Shown one piece after another: positions 50,901 to 59,566 of a DNA stretch of 64,000 bases. How positions within the stretch are numbered: position 1 is the stretch's first letter; every line of letters begins with the position of its first letter. Source of the stretch: Streptomyces klenkii (GTDB taxonomy: Bacteria > Actinomycetota > Actinomycetes > Streptomycetales > Streptomycetaceae); the NCBI RefSeq assembly GCF_003626645.1, contig NZ_RBAM01000003.1:310001-374000 (forward strand), written 5' to 3'. The translations under genes were made by a program, and so were the position numbers. The notes under the pieces were generated by a model. That model saw only the letters and a list, made by a program, of their open reading frames with translations, made no database searches and was not told the origin of the DNA.

Positions 50901-52688
50901 ATGGCGGTTTCCGTAACCCTGCCGGCGCTCGGCGAGAGCGTGTCCGAGGGCACCGTCACCCGTTGGCTCAAGGCCGAGGGTGAGCGCGTGGAGGCCGACG
51001 AGCCGCTGCTCGAGGTCTCCACCGACAAGGTCGACACCGAGATCCCGGCCCCCGCGTCCGGCATCCTCGCCTCCATCAAGGTGGCCGAGGACGAGACGGT
51101 CGAGGTCGGCGCCGAGCTCGCGATCATCGACGACGGCACCGGCGCCCCTGCCGCTGCCCCCGCCGCCGAGGCTGCCGCTCCGGCCGCCGAGGAGGCCCCC
51201 GCCGCTCCGGCTCCGGTCGCCGAGGCCCCCGTGGCCGAGGCGCCCGCCGCTCCGGCCGCTGCCGAGGCTCCGGCCGCCGGCGCCGCCGAGGGCACCGACG
51301 TCGTCCTGCCCGCGCTGGGCGAGTCGGTCACCGAGGGCACCGTCACCCGCTGGCTGAAGCAGGTCGGCGAGACGGTCGAGGCCGACGAGCCGCTGCTCGA
51401 GGTCTCCACCGACAAGGTCGACACCGAGATCCCGGCCCCGGTTTCCGGCGTGCTGCTGGAGATCGCCGTCGGTGAGGACGAGGTCGCCGAGGTCGGCGCC
51501 AAGCTGGCCGTGATCGGTGCCGCGGGTGCGGCTCCGGCCGCTGCCGCTCCGGCCGCCCCGGCCGCTCCCGCCGCCGCCCCGGCTCCGGCTGCTGCTCCGG
51601 CTGCTCCGGCCGCCCCGGCTCCGGCTGCTGCCCCCGCCGCCCCGGCTGCTCCGGCCGCCCCGGCTCCGGTCCCCGCGCCGGCCGCTCCGGCCGCCCCCGC
51701 GGCCCCGGCTGCCCCGGTCGCTCCGGCTCCGGCCGCCGCTGCCGCCGTCACCGACGGCGCGTACGTCACGCCGCTGGTGCGCAAGCTCGCCGCCGAGAAC
51801 GCCGTGGACCTCACCTCGGTCCAGGGCACCGGCGTCGGCGGTCGCATCCGCAAGCAGGACGTCCTGGCCGCCGCCGAGGCCGCCAAGGCCGCCGCCCCGG
51901 CGCAGGCCGCCCCGGCCGCCGCCGCTCCGGCCGCGCCGAAGGCCGCCCCGCTGCAGGCGTCCCCGCTGCGCGGTCAGACGGTCAAGATGCCGCGCATGCG
52001 CAAGGTCATCGCCGACAACATGATGAAGGCGCTGCACGGCCAGGCCCAGCTGAGCTCCGTGGTCGAGGTGGACATCACCAAGATCATGCGGATGCGCAAC
52101 AAGGCCAAGGACGCCTTCGCCGCCCGTGAGGGCGCCAAGCTGTCCCCGATGCCGTTCTTCGTCAAGGCCGCCGTCCAGGCGCTGAAGGCCCACCCGGTCA
52201 TCAACGCCCGGATCAACGAGGACGAGGGCACCATCACCTACTTCGACTCCGAGAACGTCGGCATCGCCGTCGACTCGGAGAAGGGCCTGATGACCCCGGT
52301 CATCAAGGGTGCGGGTGACCTCAACATCGCGGGCATCGCCAAGAAGACCGCGGAGCTGGCCGGCAAGGTCCGCACCGGCAAGATCAGCCCGGACGAGATG
52401 TCCGGCGCGACCTTCACGATCAGCAACACCGGCTCGCGCGGTGCGCTGTTCGACACGGTCATCGTGCCCCCGAACCAGGTCGCCATCCTGGGCATCGGTG
52501 CGACCGTCAAGCGCCCGGTGGTCATCAACCACCCGGAGCTGGGCGAGACCATCGCCGTCCGCGACATGACGTACCTGACGCTCTCCTACGACCACCGTCT
52601 GGTGGACGGCGCCGACGCCGCCCGCTACCTGACGGCGATCAAGGAGCTCCTGGAGGCCGCCGAGTTCGAGGCCGAGATCGGCCTGTAG
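50901..52688 (+). CDS. sucB: Dihydrolipoamide acyltransferase E2 with two lipoyl domains
   Basis: A 595-residue E2. Two lipoyl domains with target lysines K43 and K172 in TDKVDTE; Ala/Pro-rich linkers at 83-132 and 206-250; subunit-binding domain about 255-325; catalytic domain to the end with H565 and D569 in DHRLVDGAD. It is usually annotated as the succinyltransferase of 2-oxoglutarate dehydrogenase. In actinobacteria this type (DlaT/AceF) serves as the pyruvate dehydrogenase E2, because the 2-oxoglutarate E1 has its own fused E2, so acetyltransferase function is the better inference. Confidence 0.92.
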   Translation: MAVSVTLPALGESVSEGTVTRWLKAEGERVEADEPLLEVSTDKVDTEIPAPASGILASIKVAEDETVEVGAELAIIDDGTGAPAAAPAAEAAAPAAEEAPAAPAPVAEAPVAEAPAAPAAAEAPAAGAAEGTDVVLPALGESVTEGTVTRWLKQVGETVEADEPLLEVSTDKVDTEIPAPVSGVLLEIAVGEDEVAEVGAKLAVIGAAGAAPAAAAPAAPAAPAAAPAPAAAPAAPAAPAPAAAPAAPAAPAAPAPVPAPAAPAAPAAPAAPVAPAPAAAAAVTDGAYVTPLVRKLAAENAVDLTSVQGTGVGGRIRKQDVLAAAEAAKAAAPAQAAPAAAAPAAPKAAPLQASPLRGQTVKMPRMRKVIADNMMKALHGQAQLSSVVEVDITKIMRMRNKAKDAFAAREGAKLSPMPFFVKAAVQALKAHPVINARINEDEGTITYFDSENVGIAVDSEKGLMTPVIKGAGDLNIAGIAKKTAELAGKVRTGKISPDEMSGATFTISNTGSRGALFDTVIVPPNQVAILGIGATVKRPVVINHPELGETIAVRDMTYLTLSYDHRLVDGADAARYLTAIKELLEAAEFEAEIGL

Positions 52689-52714
52689 TCCTCGCGGCAC
52701 CGCAGGGCATCAGC

Positions 52715-52759
52715 AGGGCGCGGCCCCGGCTCGTTTCGTACGAGCCGGGGCCGCGCCCT
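52715..52759 (+). terminator. sucB terminator hairpin
   Basis: Perfect 19-bp stem, arms 52715-52733 and 52741-52759, seven-base loop, 27 bases past the sucB stop. The right arm is part of a triplicated 24-base unit. Confidence 0.85.
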
Positions 52760-52815
52760 TGTGCACCGCCGGGGCCGCGCCCTTGTGCACCGCCGGGGCC
52801 GCGCCCTTGTGCACC
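52744..52815 (+). repeat. Three exact tandem copies of a 24-base unit
   Basis: Units at 52744-52767, 52768-52791 and 52792-52815, each reading gccggggccgcgcccttg followed by tgcacc, with no differences, then the start of a fourth (gccggg). The first unit includes the right arm of the sucB terminator, so the left arm can pair with any of three right arms. Confidence 0.9.
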
Positions 52816-52918
52816 GCCGGGATAATGGCGTCACCGCCTCACCTCCGCGCCCGCACCACCCCACAGCAACCCGCAGCACCCGCACCACCCCGCACCATCC
52901 CGCTGAGGAGCTCCTCCC

Positions 52919-53542
52919 ATGGCCACACCCGTCGTGCACTCGCTGCGTGAGCAGATCCGCGAGCACATCCTCGAAGGGATCGTCGGCGGGCGCTGGCAGC
53001 CGGGCGAGCGGATCGTCGAGCGGCGGATCGCCACCGAGCTCTCGGTGAGCCAGACGCCGGTGCGCGAGGCGCTGCGCGAGCTGGAGTCGCTGCGGCTGAT
53101 CGAGTCCTCGCCCAACAAGGGCGTCCGGGTCCGCGAGCTGACCGCCACGGACCTCAAGGAGAGCTATCCCGTACGGGCGGGCCTGGAGCAGGTCGCGGCG
53201 GAGCTGGCCGCGCCGGTGCTGGCCGAGGACGTCTCCGCGCTGGAGCCGGAGGTGGCCGCGCTGTACGAGGCGGACCGGGCGGGCGACGGCGAGGCGCAGG
53301 TGCGGCACACGGTCGCCTTCCACCGGGAGATCGTGAAGGCCGCGGGCAACGCCGTCCTGCTGCACACCTGGGAGTCGCTGGGCATCGAGGTGTGGACGAC
53401 GCTGTCGATCCGCTGGCTCAGCCCGGAGCCGCGCACGCACGCGGAGGAGCACGCCGAGATCGTGGCGGCGTTCCGGCGGCGCGACCCGGCGATCGGGGAG
53501 CTGCTGAAGGCCCATGTGCTGAGCTGCGCGCCGAGGATCTGA
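52919..53542 (+). CDS. GntR-family (FadR/FCD subfamily) transcriptional regulator
   Basis: A 207-residue DNA-binding protein. Winged helix domain 8-72 with ERIVERRIATELSVSQTPVREALRELESLRLIE; FCD all-helical effector domain 78-207 with likely metal or carboxylate ligands from His residues (HRE near 137, HAEEHAEI near 185). FCD regulators sense small carboxylic acids. GAGGAG precedes the ATG. Downstream of the E2 gene beyond its terminator, so a link to pyruvate or lactate metabolism is possible but not shown. Confidence 0.9.
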   Translation: MATPVVHSLREQIREHILEGIVGGRWQPGERIVERRIATELSVSQTPVREALRELESLRLIESSPNKGVRVRELTATDLKESYPVRAGLEQVAAELAAPVLAEDVSALEPEVAALYEADRAGDGEAQVRHTVAFHREIVKAAGNAVLLHTWESLGIEVWTTLSIRWLSPEPRTHAEEHAEIVAAFRRRDPAIGELLKAHVLSCAPRI

Positions 53543-53573
53543 GTCCCTGCCGGGCCCTGTTGGGCCCCAAGGA

Positions 53574-53603
53574 TTGATCGATCATCGATCAGGGGCGTAC
53601 AGT
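53574..53603 (+). promoter_or_regulatory. Promoter with overlapping GATC palindrome for the WYL regulator
   Basis: TTGATC (53574-53579), 18-base spacer, TACAGT (53598-53603). A 17-bp palindrome TGATCGATCATCGATCA (53575-53591) covers the -35 box and half the spacer, ideal for a repressor. The predicted start near 53610 leaves a leader of about 125 bases. Confidence 0.6.
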
Positions 53604-53655
53604 CTCGTTCGAGCCGTCCCGCGTCGCCCTGTCCTGTGTCGCGGAACGGCTCAGA

Positions 53656-53716
53656 AGTGACGACAGGAGCCCGTGCGTCTTCCTGCCCTGGCTGCGCACC
53701 GGCTCCTGTCGCCACT
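53656..53716 (+). other. Long stem-loop in the WYL regulator leader
   Basis: Arms agtgacgacaggagcc (53656-53671) and ggctcctgtcgccact (53701-53716), one mismatch in 16 pairs, 29-base loop. It ends 18 bases before the ATG at 53735, so it may hide the start or act as a terminator for the GntR gene. Confidence 0.6.
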
Positions 53717-53734
53717 CCCCTTACCCTGTGAGCC

Positions 53735-54700
53735 ATGCGCGCCGCACGGCTGATCAAGCTGGTCCTGCTGTTGCAGTCCCGGCCGTCCATGACGGGCACC
53801 GAGCTGGCCCGGCAGCTGGAGGTCTCCGAGCGCACCGTCGCCCGGGACGTCCTCGCGCTGTCCGAAGCGGGTGTCCCCGTCTACGCCGACCGCGGGCGCG
53901 CGGGCGGCTACCGCCTCGTCGGCGGCTACCGCACCCGCCTGACGGGCCTCGGCCGTACGGAGGCGGAGGCGCTGTTCCTGTCCGGGGTGCCCTCCGCGCT
54001 GCGCGAGATGGGCCTGGCCGACGCGGCCTCGGCCGCCCGCCTCAAGGTCTCCGCCGCCCTCCTGCCCGAGCTCCGGGACGCCTCGGCGTCCGCGGCCCAG
54101 CGCTTCCACCTCGACGCGCCCGGCTGGTGGCGCGAGGGCGACCCGCCGGCCCTGCTGCCCGCGCTCGCGGACGCGGTCTGGGACGACCGCACCGTCACCG
54201 CCCGCTACCTGCGCAAGGGCACGGAGGCCGAGCGCGAGCTGGAGCCGTACGGGCTCGTGCTCAAGGGCGGCATCTGGTACGTCGCGGCCCGCGCCGGCGA
54301 GCAGTTCCGCGTCTACCGGGTGGACCGCTTCACCTCCGTGGTCTCCGGGGCGGACCGCTTCGAGCGGGACGAGGCGTTCGACCTGCCGGCCTTCTGGGAG
54401 GAGCGGGCGGCGGAGTTCGCCCGCTCGATCCTCCGCGACCGGGTCGGGCTGCGCCTCACCCCGGAAGGGGCGAGGCGGCTGCCCCACGTGACGGACCGCG
54501 TGGCGGCCACGGAAGCCCTGGAGGCCGCGGGCGCACCGGACGAGCGGGGCCGGGTGACGGTCACCTTGCCGGTGGAGTCCCTGGAGGTGGCTTACGACCA
54601 GCTGCTGGCCCTCGGCCCCGAGGCGGAGATCCTGGCCCCTCCCGCGTTCCGCGAGCGCTTCGCGGAGGCGGCGGCACGGACAGCGGCCCTGTACGGCTGA
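53735..54700 (+). CDS. YafY-type WYL-domain transcriptional regulator
   Basis: A 321-residue protein. N-terminal HTH_11 domain (1-60, with GTELARQLEVSERTVARDVLALSEAG), middle WYL domain (about 140-215, with LEPYGLVLKGGIWYVAARAG) and a C-terminal WCX region. WYL domains bind nucleic-acid-like or small ligands and switch the factor. Often such genes control the neighbour; here the SDR gene is convergent 53 bases away. Expression probably starts at a palindromic promoter at 53.57 kb. Confidence 0.9.
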   Translation: MRAARLIKLVLLLQSRPSMTGTELARQLEVSERTVARDVLALSEAGVPVYADRGRAGGYRLVGGYRTRLTGLGRTEAEALFLSGVPSALREMGLADAASAARLKVSAALLPELRDASASAAQRFHLDAPGWWREGDPPALLPALADAVWDDRTVTARYLRKGTEAERELEPYGLVLKGGIWYVAARAGEQFRVYRVDRFTSVVSGADRFERDEAFDLPAFWEERAAEFARSILRDRVGLRLTPEGARRLPHVTDRVAATEALEAAGAPDERGRVTVTLPVESLEVAYDQLLALGPEAEILAPPAFRERFAEAAARTAALYG

Positions 54701-54753
54701 ACAGCCCGGACAGTTCAAGCCCGCCCTGGGCGAGCCCTATCCCCCGAGTCACG

Positions 54754-55695
54754 TCACCGGTAATCCGCCTCCTGCGGGTCCTCCCCCGCGTCCAGGGCCG
54801 CGATGTAGCCCCAGGCGTCCGGCTGCGTGCCGTCGGTGTCGGTGAAGCCGTAGGCGCGGGCCAGCTGTCCGCTGGACAGCGACTGCCCGTTCCAGCGCGA
54901 GACGCCGGGGTCGCCGGCGAGCGCGGCGACCGCGCGCCCGACGTAGGCGGGGCTCTCCGAGATGCAGAAGTGCGGGTCCTCCTTCAGGGCGTCGCGCCAG
55001 GTCTCCTCGGTCACCTTCTTGTACGTGTCGAGCATCGCCTCCGACCGCAGGTATCCGGGCGTGAGGCTGACCGCGCTGCAGCCGACGCCCCGGAGCTCCT
55101 CGGCGAGCCCCATGGCCATGCGGATCGGCGCGTACTTGGCGAGGTCGAAGGCGAGGTGGCCGCGGTACCTCGCGTTGTAGCCGGCCGTCCCGTCGGTCAT
55201 CTCGACCACCAGCCCGCCGGGCCGCCGGCTCAGCAGCGGCAGCGCGTGGCGGCTGGTGATGAGGTGGGAGTCGATGCCGAGCCGCAGGATGCGCAGGTCG
55301 GCGTCCAGGTCGTGCTCCCACGACTTCCTGCTGAAGGCGTCGGGAAAGCCGACAAGGTGGTCGCCTCCCCACAGGCCGTTCACGAGCACGTCCAGCCGCC
55401 CGTGGTCCCGCTCGATGCGGGCGACGACGGCCTCCACCTGCCCGGGTTCCAGATGGTCCGCGGGCACGGCGATGCCCGTGCCGCCCGCCGCCGTCACCAG
55501 TTCGGCGGTCTCCTCGATCGTCTCGGGCCGCCCGACCTCGCTGCGGTGCTCGCGCGTGGTGCGCCCGGTCGCGTAGACGACCGCGCCGGCCCTGCCGAGC
55601 TCGACCGCCACGGCCCGGCTCGCGCCGCGGGTGGCTCCCGCCACGAGCGCCACCCTGCCCGCGAGCGGCCGGTCGTCCTGTGTGCGCGTACCCAT
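54754..55695 (-). CDS. Short-chain dehydrogenase/reductase with altered catalytic residues
   Basis: A 313-residue Rossmann protein. The cofactor loop reads GATRGAS (20-26) in place of TGxxxGxG, and the NAG position reads VNGLWGG (105-111). The catalytic YxxxK reads FDLAK with F183 and K187, so the proton-donor tyrosine is Phe, and the serine position is T170. Y177 is near but out of register. The fold is clear; oxidoreductase activity is doubtful. ATG at 55695, two bases into a gap with weak GAGGAG. Convergent with the WYL gene. Confidence 0.88.
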   Translation of the reverse strand: MGTRTQDDRPLAGRVALVAGATRGASRAVAVELGRAGAVVYATGRTTREHRSEVGRPETIEETAELVTAAGGTGIAVPADHLEPGQVEAVVARIERDHGRLDVLVNGLWGGDHLVGFPDAFSRKSWEHDLDADLRILRLGIDSHLITSRHALPLLSRRPGGLVVEMTDGTAGYNARYRGHLAFDLAKYAPIRMAMGLAEELRGVGCSAVSLTPGYLRSEAMLDTYKKVTEETWRDALKEDPHFCISESPAYVGRAVAALAGDPGVSRWNGQSLSSGQLARAYGFTDTDGTQPDAWGYIAALDAGEDPQEADYR

Positions 55696-55865
55696 GTCCT
55701 CGGGTCTCCTCTCGTCGGTACGGCCGTGACCCTGTCACCGAATCAAGACACCCTCTGTCCTGTTTCGCGCGTCACACCACGCCCGGTGTGACGCCCCGAT
55801 AACGAGACGGCCGCATCCGCTGCGCTCCGCGTGCGGCGTGGGGTGCTTGGCCCGATGCTGGTGGC

Positions 55866-56384
55866 GTGGACGAGACGGAGTTCTGGGAGCTGATCGACGC
55901 GACGCGCGAGGCGGCCGACGGCGACGCCGAGGACCAGGCGGACATGCTGGTCGACCGGCTGATGCAGCTCGACCCCGAGCGCGTGGTGGACTTCGCCCGG
56001 CACTTCGAGTCCCGCTACAACCGCTCGTACACCTGGGACCTGTGGGGCGCGGCCGTCATCCTGCTGAGCGGCGCGAGCGACGACGCCTTCGACTACTTCC
56101 GGTGCTGGCTGATCGGCCAGGGCCGGGAGGTCTTCGAGGGCGGGATACACGACCCGGACCACCTCGCCGAGTTGCTGGAGGACTTCGACGAGGAGGTCGA
56201 CGGGGACGGCGAGGACCTCGGCTACGCGGCCGACGAGGCGTACGAGCAGCTCACCGGGGCGGAGACGCCGGACCTGGGGCTGCCCGACCAGCCGGCGGAG
56301 CCCACCGGAACGCCCATCGACCCGGAGGACGAGGCGGCGCTCGCCGAGCGCTTCCCCCGCCTGTGGGCGCGCTTCAGGGAGTAG
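55866..56384 (+). CDS. DUF4240 protein
   Basis: A 172-residue, strongly acidic cytoplasmic protein. DUF4240 blocks: MDETEFWELIDATR at the start, VDFARHFESRYNRSYTWDLWGAAVIL (about 41-66) and FDYFRCWLIGQGREVFE. Proteins of this family occur widely in Streptomyces, several as homologues per genome, with no function known. GTG start. Convergent with a GNAT gene 23 bases away. Confidence 0.88.
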   Translation: MDETEFWELIDATREAADGDAEDQADMLVDRLMQLDPERVVDFARHFESRYNRSYTWDLWGAAVILLSGASDDAFDYFRCWLIGQGREVFEGGIHDPDHLAELLEDFDEEVDGDGEDLGYAADEAYEQLTGAETPDLGLPDQPAEPTGTPIDPEDEAALAERFPRLWARFRE

Positions 56385-56407
56385 CCACACCCCGGTAGGG
56401 GCGCGGC

Positions 56408-56902
56408 TCAGGCAGTGAGCAGGCGGCCCATCAGCACGTCGTCGACGTAGCCGCCGTCCAGCAGGAACTCCCCCGGCAGCACGCCCTCCACGGCGAAGCC
56501 CTCCGCCTCGTAGAGGCTGCGGGCGGGCGCGTTGTGCGCGAGGACGCGCAGCGTGATCCGCGTCGCCCCCTGCCGGCGCGCCTCCTCCATCGCCGCCCGC
56601 ACCAGCGCCCGGCCGAGGCCGTGCCCGCGGAAGGCGTCGTCCACGGCGAGGCCCTGGATCTGGCGCACGTGGGCGTTGACGGCGAGCGGCGTGGGCGGCA
56701 CCAGCCGTATGTACCCCGCGTGCCGGCCGCCGGCGTCGGCCACCAGGATGTGCCCGGGCCGGTTCCGCTCGGTGAAGAAGGGCCCGTAGGGCGGCTCGGG
56801 CCGCGGCTGGACGGCGTGCAGCGTGGACCAGGTGCGGGCGTCGAGCTCCGCCAGCGGGCCGTCGTCGGCCTCCGTGGCCGCGCGGATGATCAGGTTCTCC
56901 AT
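56408..56902 (-). CDS. GNAT-family N-acetyltransferase
   Basis: A 164-residue acetyltransferase. The acetyl-CoA loop is VDDAFRGHGLGRALVRAAM (about 91-109), a strand VRQIQGLAV precedes it, and ARSLYEAEGF near 137-146 is the typical C-terminal motif B. Substrate unknown. ATG 56902 gives the family-size protein; the long frame upstream (to 58009) is antisense to the TIGR01777 gene and rejected. Confidence 0.88.
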   Translation of the reverse strand: MENLIIRAATEADDGPLAELDARTWSTLHAVQPRPEPPYGPFFTERNRPGHILVADAGGRHAGYIRLVPPTPLAVNAHVRQIQGLAVDDAFRGHGLGRALVRAAMEEARRQGATRITLRVLAHNAPARSLYEAEGFAVEGVLPGEFLLDGGYVDDVLMGRLLTA

Positions 56903-56974
56903 GGGGTCACTGTGCCAGGCGTGCCCCGCCCCTCCTGAGTCATTTTTTACGGGCCCGGGGGCAGGATGGGCCGT

Positions 56975-57874
56975 ATGCGGATCGCGATCACCGGTTCCTC
57001 CGGGCTCATCGGCACGGCGCTCGTGCGCTCCTTGTACGCGGACGGCCACGAGGTGGTGCGCCTCGTGCGGCGCCCGGCCCGCGCGCGGGGCGAGGTCTCC
57101 TGGGACCCGGTGCGCCAGACCGTCGACGCGGCCGGGCTCGCCGGCTGCACGGGCGTGGTGCACCTGGCGGGCGCGGGCGTGGGCGACCACCGCTGGACCG
57201 CCGCCTACAAGAAGGAGATCCGGGACAGCCGGGTCCTCGGCACCGCCGCGATCGCCGAGGCCGTCGCCTCCCTCGACACCCCGCCGCGGGTGCTGGTCAG
57301 CGGCAGCGCGATCGGCATCTACGGCGACACCGGCGACCGGCTCACCGACGAGAACACCCCGCCCGGGCACGGCTTCCTCGCCGACGTCTGCCAGCAGTGG
57401 GAGGAGGCCACCGTGGCCGCCGCCGAGGCGGGCGTACGGACCGTGTACGCGCGTACGGGGCTCGTCGTGTCCCGGCGGGGCGGGGCGTGGAAGAAGCTCT
57501 TCCCGCTCTTCCGGGCGGGGCTCGGGGGGCGCATGGGCAGCGGCCGGCAGTACTGGAGCTTCATCGCCCTCCAGGACCACGTCGCCGCGCTCCGGCACCT
57601 CCTGGAGGACACGTCGCTGTCCGGACCCGTCAATCTGACCGCGCCGCATCCGGTCACCAACCGTCAGCTCACCGAGGTCATGGGGCGGGTGCTGCACCGC
57701 CCGGCGCTGCTCCCCGTGCCCGCCCCCGCGCTCCGGCTGGCCCTCGGCGAGATGGCCTCCGACGTGCTGGGCAGCCAGCGGGTCGTGCCCCGGCGGCTGC
57801 TGGACTCCGGGTTCTCCTTCGCGTTCCCGGACGCCGAGAGCGCCGTACGGGCCGCGCTGGCGGACACACGGTGA
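56975..57874 (+). CDS. TIGR01777-family NAD(P)-binding epimerase-like protein
   Basis: A 299-residue protein. GSSGLIG (7-13) is the NAD(P) binding turn; further blocks are HLAGAGVGDHRW, SGSAIGIYGDTGD and QYWSFIALQDHVAAL, diagnostic of TIGR01777, followed by a C-terminal DUF1731-like segment (VLGSQRVVPRRLLDSGF). Reaction unknown. An equivalent (Rv2216) stands between the lipoyl E2 and lipB genes in M. tuberculosis, so this link is conserved. Start ATG 56975, with 56966 as an alternative. Confidence 0.88.
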   Translation: MRIAITGSSGLIGTALVRSLYADGHEVVRLVRRPARARGEVSWDPVRQTVDAAGLAGCTGVVHLAGAGVGDHRWTAAYKKEIRDSRVLGTAAIAEAVASLDTPPRVLVSGSAIGIYGDTGDRLTDENTPPGHGFLADVCQQWEEATVAAAEAGVRTVYARTGLVVSRRGGAWKKLFPLFRAGLGGRMGSGRQYWSFIALQDHVAALRHLLEDTSLSGPVNLTAPHPVTNRQLTEVMGRVLHRPALLPVPAPALRLALGEMASDVLGSQRVVPRRLLDSGFSFAFPDAESAVRAALADTR

Positions 57875-58047
57875 CCACGGACCGCGCACGGGGCCGCTCG
57901 CCGTGCTACCCGCTGTGCGACCGTGCCCTGTCCGTGCGCGACTGTTATTGACCGAATTTCTCTCTACGGTCATGTCAAATCGCGCATCGGCGCTGCCCGT
58001 TGAGGGCATCAGGGCACCGAGCGAGCGGACCGAATCCGGGAGGGCAC

Positions 58048-59400
58048 GTGCTCAGCAGCGCACGCGACACCGCTATCGACGCCGACGTCGTCATCGTGGG
58101 AGCCGGCCTCGCCGGGCTCTCCGCGGCCCACCGGCTCACGGCCGCCGGGGTATCGGTCGTCGTCCTGGAGGCCGCCCCCTACGTCGGCGGGCGGATGACC
58201 ACCGACCGGGCCGACGGCTTCCTGCTGGACCGGACGGCCCAGCTGCTCAACACCTCCTTCCCGGAGCTGCTCCGCACGCCCGGCCTGGACGCCCTCGTGC
58301 TGCGGCCGTTCACCCCGGGAGTGCTCGTCCACGCCGACGGGCGCAACCAGCGCACGGGCGAACCGCGCTCCACGAAGCGCGCGTTCCCCACGGCACGGGC
58401 CCTCGCGACCGCCGCCCGCGCCTCGCGGACGGCACGGGCGGCGCGGGCGTCCCGGGCCGGCGGCCTCGACCAGGCCCGCCTGGGCACCGCGCTGGGCCGC
58501 CTCGCGGCGCTGCCCGCCCACCGCGTCCTCGCCCGCCCCGACCGGCCCACCGCCGAGACGCTCGCCGGGCGCGGTCTGCCGGCCCGCACCGTCGAGGGCT
58601 TCCTGCGGCCCCTCCTGGCGTCCCTGCTGTGCGATCCGGACCTCACGACGTCGAGCCGCTGCGCCGACCTCGTGCTGCGGGACTACGCGCGTGGCCACCT
58701 CTGTCTGCCGGCCGGCGGGGCGGACACCGTACCGGCGCTGCTCGCCTCGCTGCTGCCGCCCGGCACGGTGCGGACCGGCGTCCACGCCAAGGCCGCCTGC
58801 ACGACGTCCGTGTCCACCGCCGGGCACGGTGAGCTGCGCTGCCGCTCGGTCGTCGTGGCCACCGGTGCGCGCGCCGCGGCCGAGCTCATCCCGGGCCTGC
58901 GGATGCCCGGCTTCCATCCGGTGACGGTGCTGCACCACACCGCCCCCGAGGCGCCCTTGCGCGAGGCCTCGCTCATCATCGCGGCGGGGCGGCGCGGGCC
59001 CGTCGCGCACACCATGGTGGCCAGCGAGGTGGACCCCTCGCGGGCGCCCGCGGGGCGGCCCCTGATCACCTCGACGGTGCTGGGCGCGGCGGCCTCGCTG
59101 CCCACCGCCGAACTGGACCGCGCCGCGCGGGCCCAACTGGCCCGGGTCTACGGCACCCCGACCGGCGACTGGCAGCTCCTCGGCGCCCACCACGACCCCG
59201 AGGCCGTCCCGGCCATGCCGGCCCCGCACGACGTCCGGCGCCCGGTGCGGCTGCTGTCGGGCCTCTACGTCTGCGGCGACCACCGCGACACGAGCACGGT
59301 CCAGGGCGCCCTGTTCTCAGGCCGCAGGGCGGCCCTGGCAGTCCTCCGCGACCTGGGCATCCGAGCCCCCCAGGACTCCGAGGAACTCCAGGCGGCGTAG
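58048..59400 (+). CDS. FAD-dependent oxidoreductase (amine oxidase/phytoene desaturase-like)
   Basis: A 450-residue flavoprotein. FAD motif IVGAGLAGLSAAHRL begins near residue 15, then VLEAAPYVGGRM and the C-terminal FAD block LYVCGDHRDTSTVQGALFSGRRAA (about 408-431). The substrate domain (75-210) is Arg/Ala-rich and divergent. No carotenoid or amine genes are nearby, so the substrate is not predicted. The GTG at 58048 has GGGAGG four bases ahead; 58000 is an unlikely longer start. Confidence 0.87.
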   Translation: MLSSARDTAIDADVVIVGAGLAGLSAAHRLTAAGVSVVVLEAAPYVGGRMTTDRADGFLLDRTAQLLNTSFPELLRTPGLDALVLRPFTPGVLVHADGRNQRTGEPRSTKRAFPTARALATAARASRTARAARASRAGGLDQARLGTALGRLAALPAHRVLARPDRPTAETLAGRGLPARTVEGFLRPLLASLLCDPDLTTSSRCADLVLRDYARGHLCLPAGGADTVPALLASLLPPGTVRTGVHAKAACTTSVSTAGHGELRCRSVVVATGARAAAELIPGLRMPGFHPVTVLHHTAPEAPLREASLIIAAGRRGPVAHTMVASEVDPSRAPAGRPLITSTVLGAAASLPTAELDRAARAQLARVYGTPTGDWQLLGAHHDPEAVPAMPAPHDVRRPVRLLSGLYVCGDHRDTSTVQGALFSGRRAALAVLRDLGIRAPQDSEELQAA

Positions 59401-59437
59401 CGCCTCCGGCCTGGGCCCGCTCGTACAACACCGCTTG

Positions 59438-59547
59438 TTCGGCACCGCCGGTATCCCCGGTGGGGGCTGATCACCGCTGCGGCGGCTCCAAGAAGCCGGG
59501 GCTTCTTGGAAGAACATCCCGCCGCGACGGCGAGCAACCCCCACCGG
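59438..59547. repeat. Dispersed palindromic repeat, copy D (inverted pair)
   Basis: Forward arm 59438-59485, central hairpin ccaagaagcc/ggcttcttgg (59488-59509), inverted arm 59519-59547 (shortened). It fills the gap between the convergent FAD oxidoreductase and NsdA-like genes and can act as their terminator. Confidence 0.75.
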
Positions 59548-59566
59548 AGGTGGCCCGGGGGCGGCC

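Noticed and set aside
51150..51760. Repetitive Ala/Pro-coding DNA in sucB, at first sight a tandem repeat
   Set aside because: It encodes the flexible linkers between lipoyl and binding domains, normal for E2 proteins; units are not exact.
56903..58009. Long extension of the GNAT frame
   Set aside because: Antisense to the TIGR01777 gene; the GNAT domain begins right after ATG 56902.
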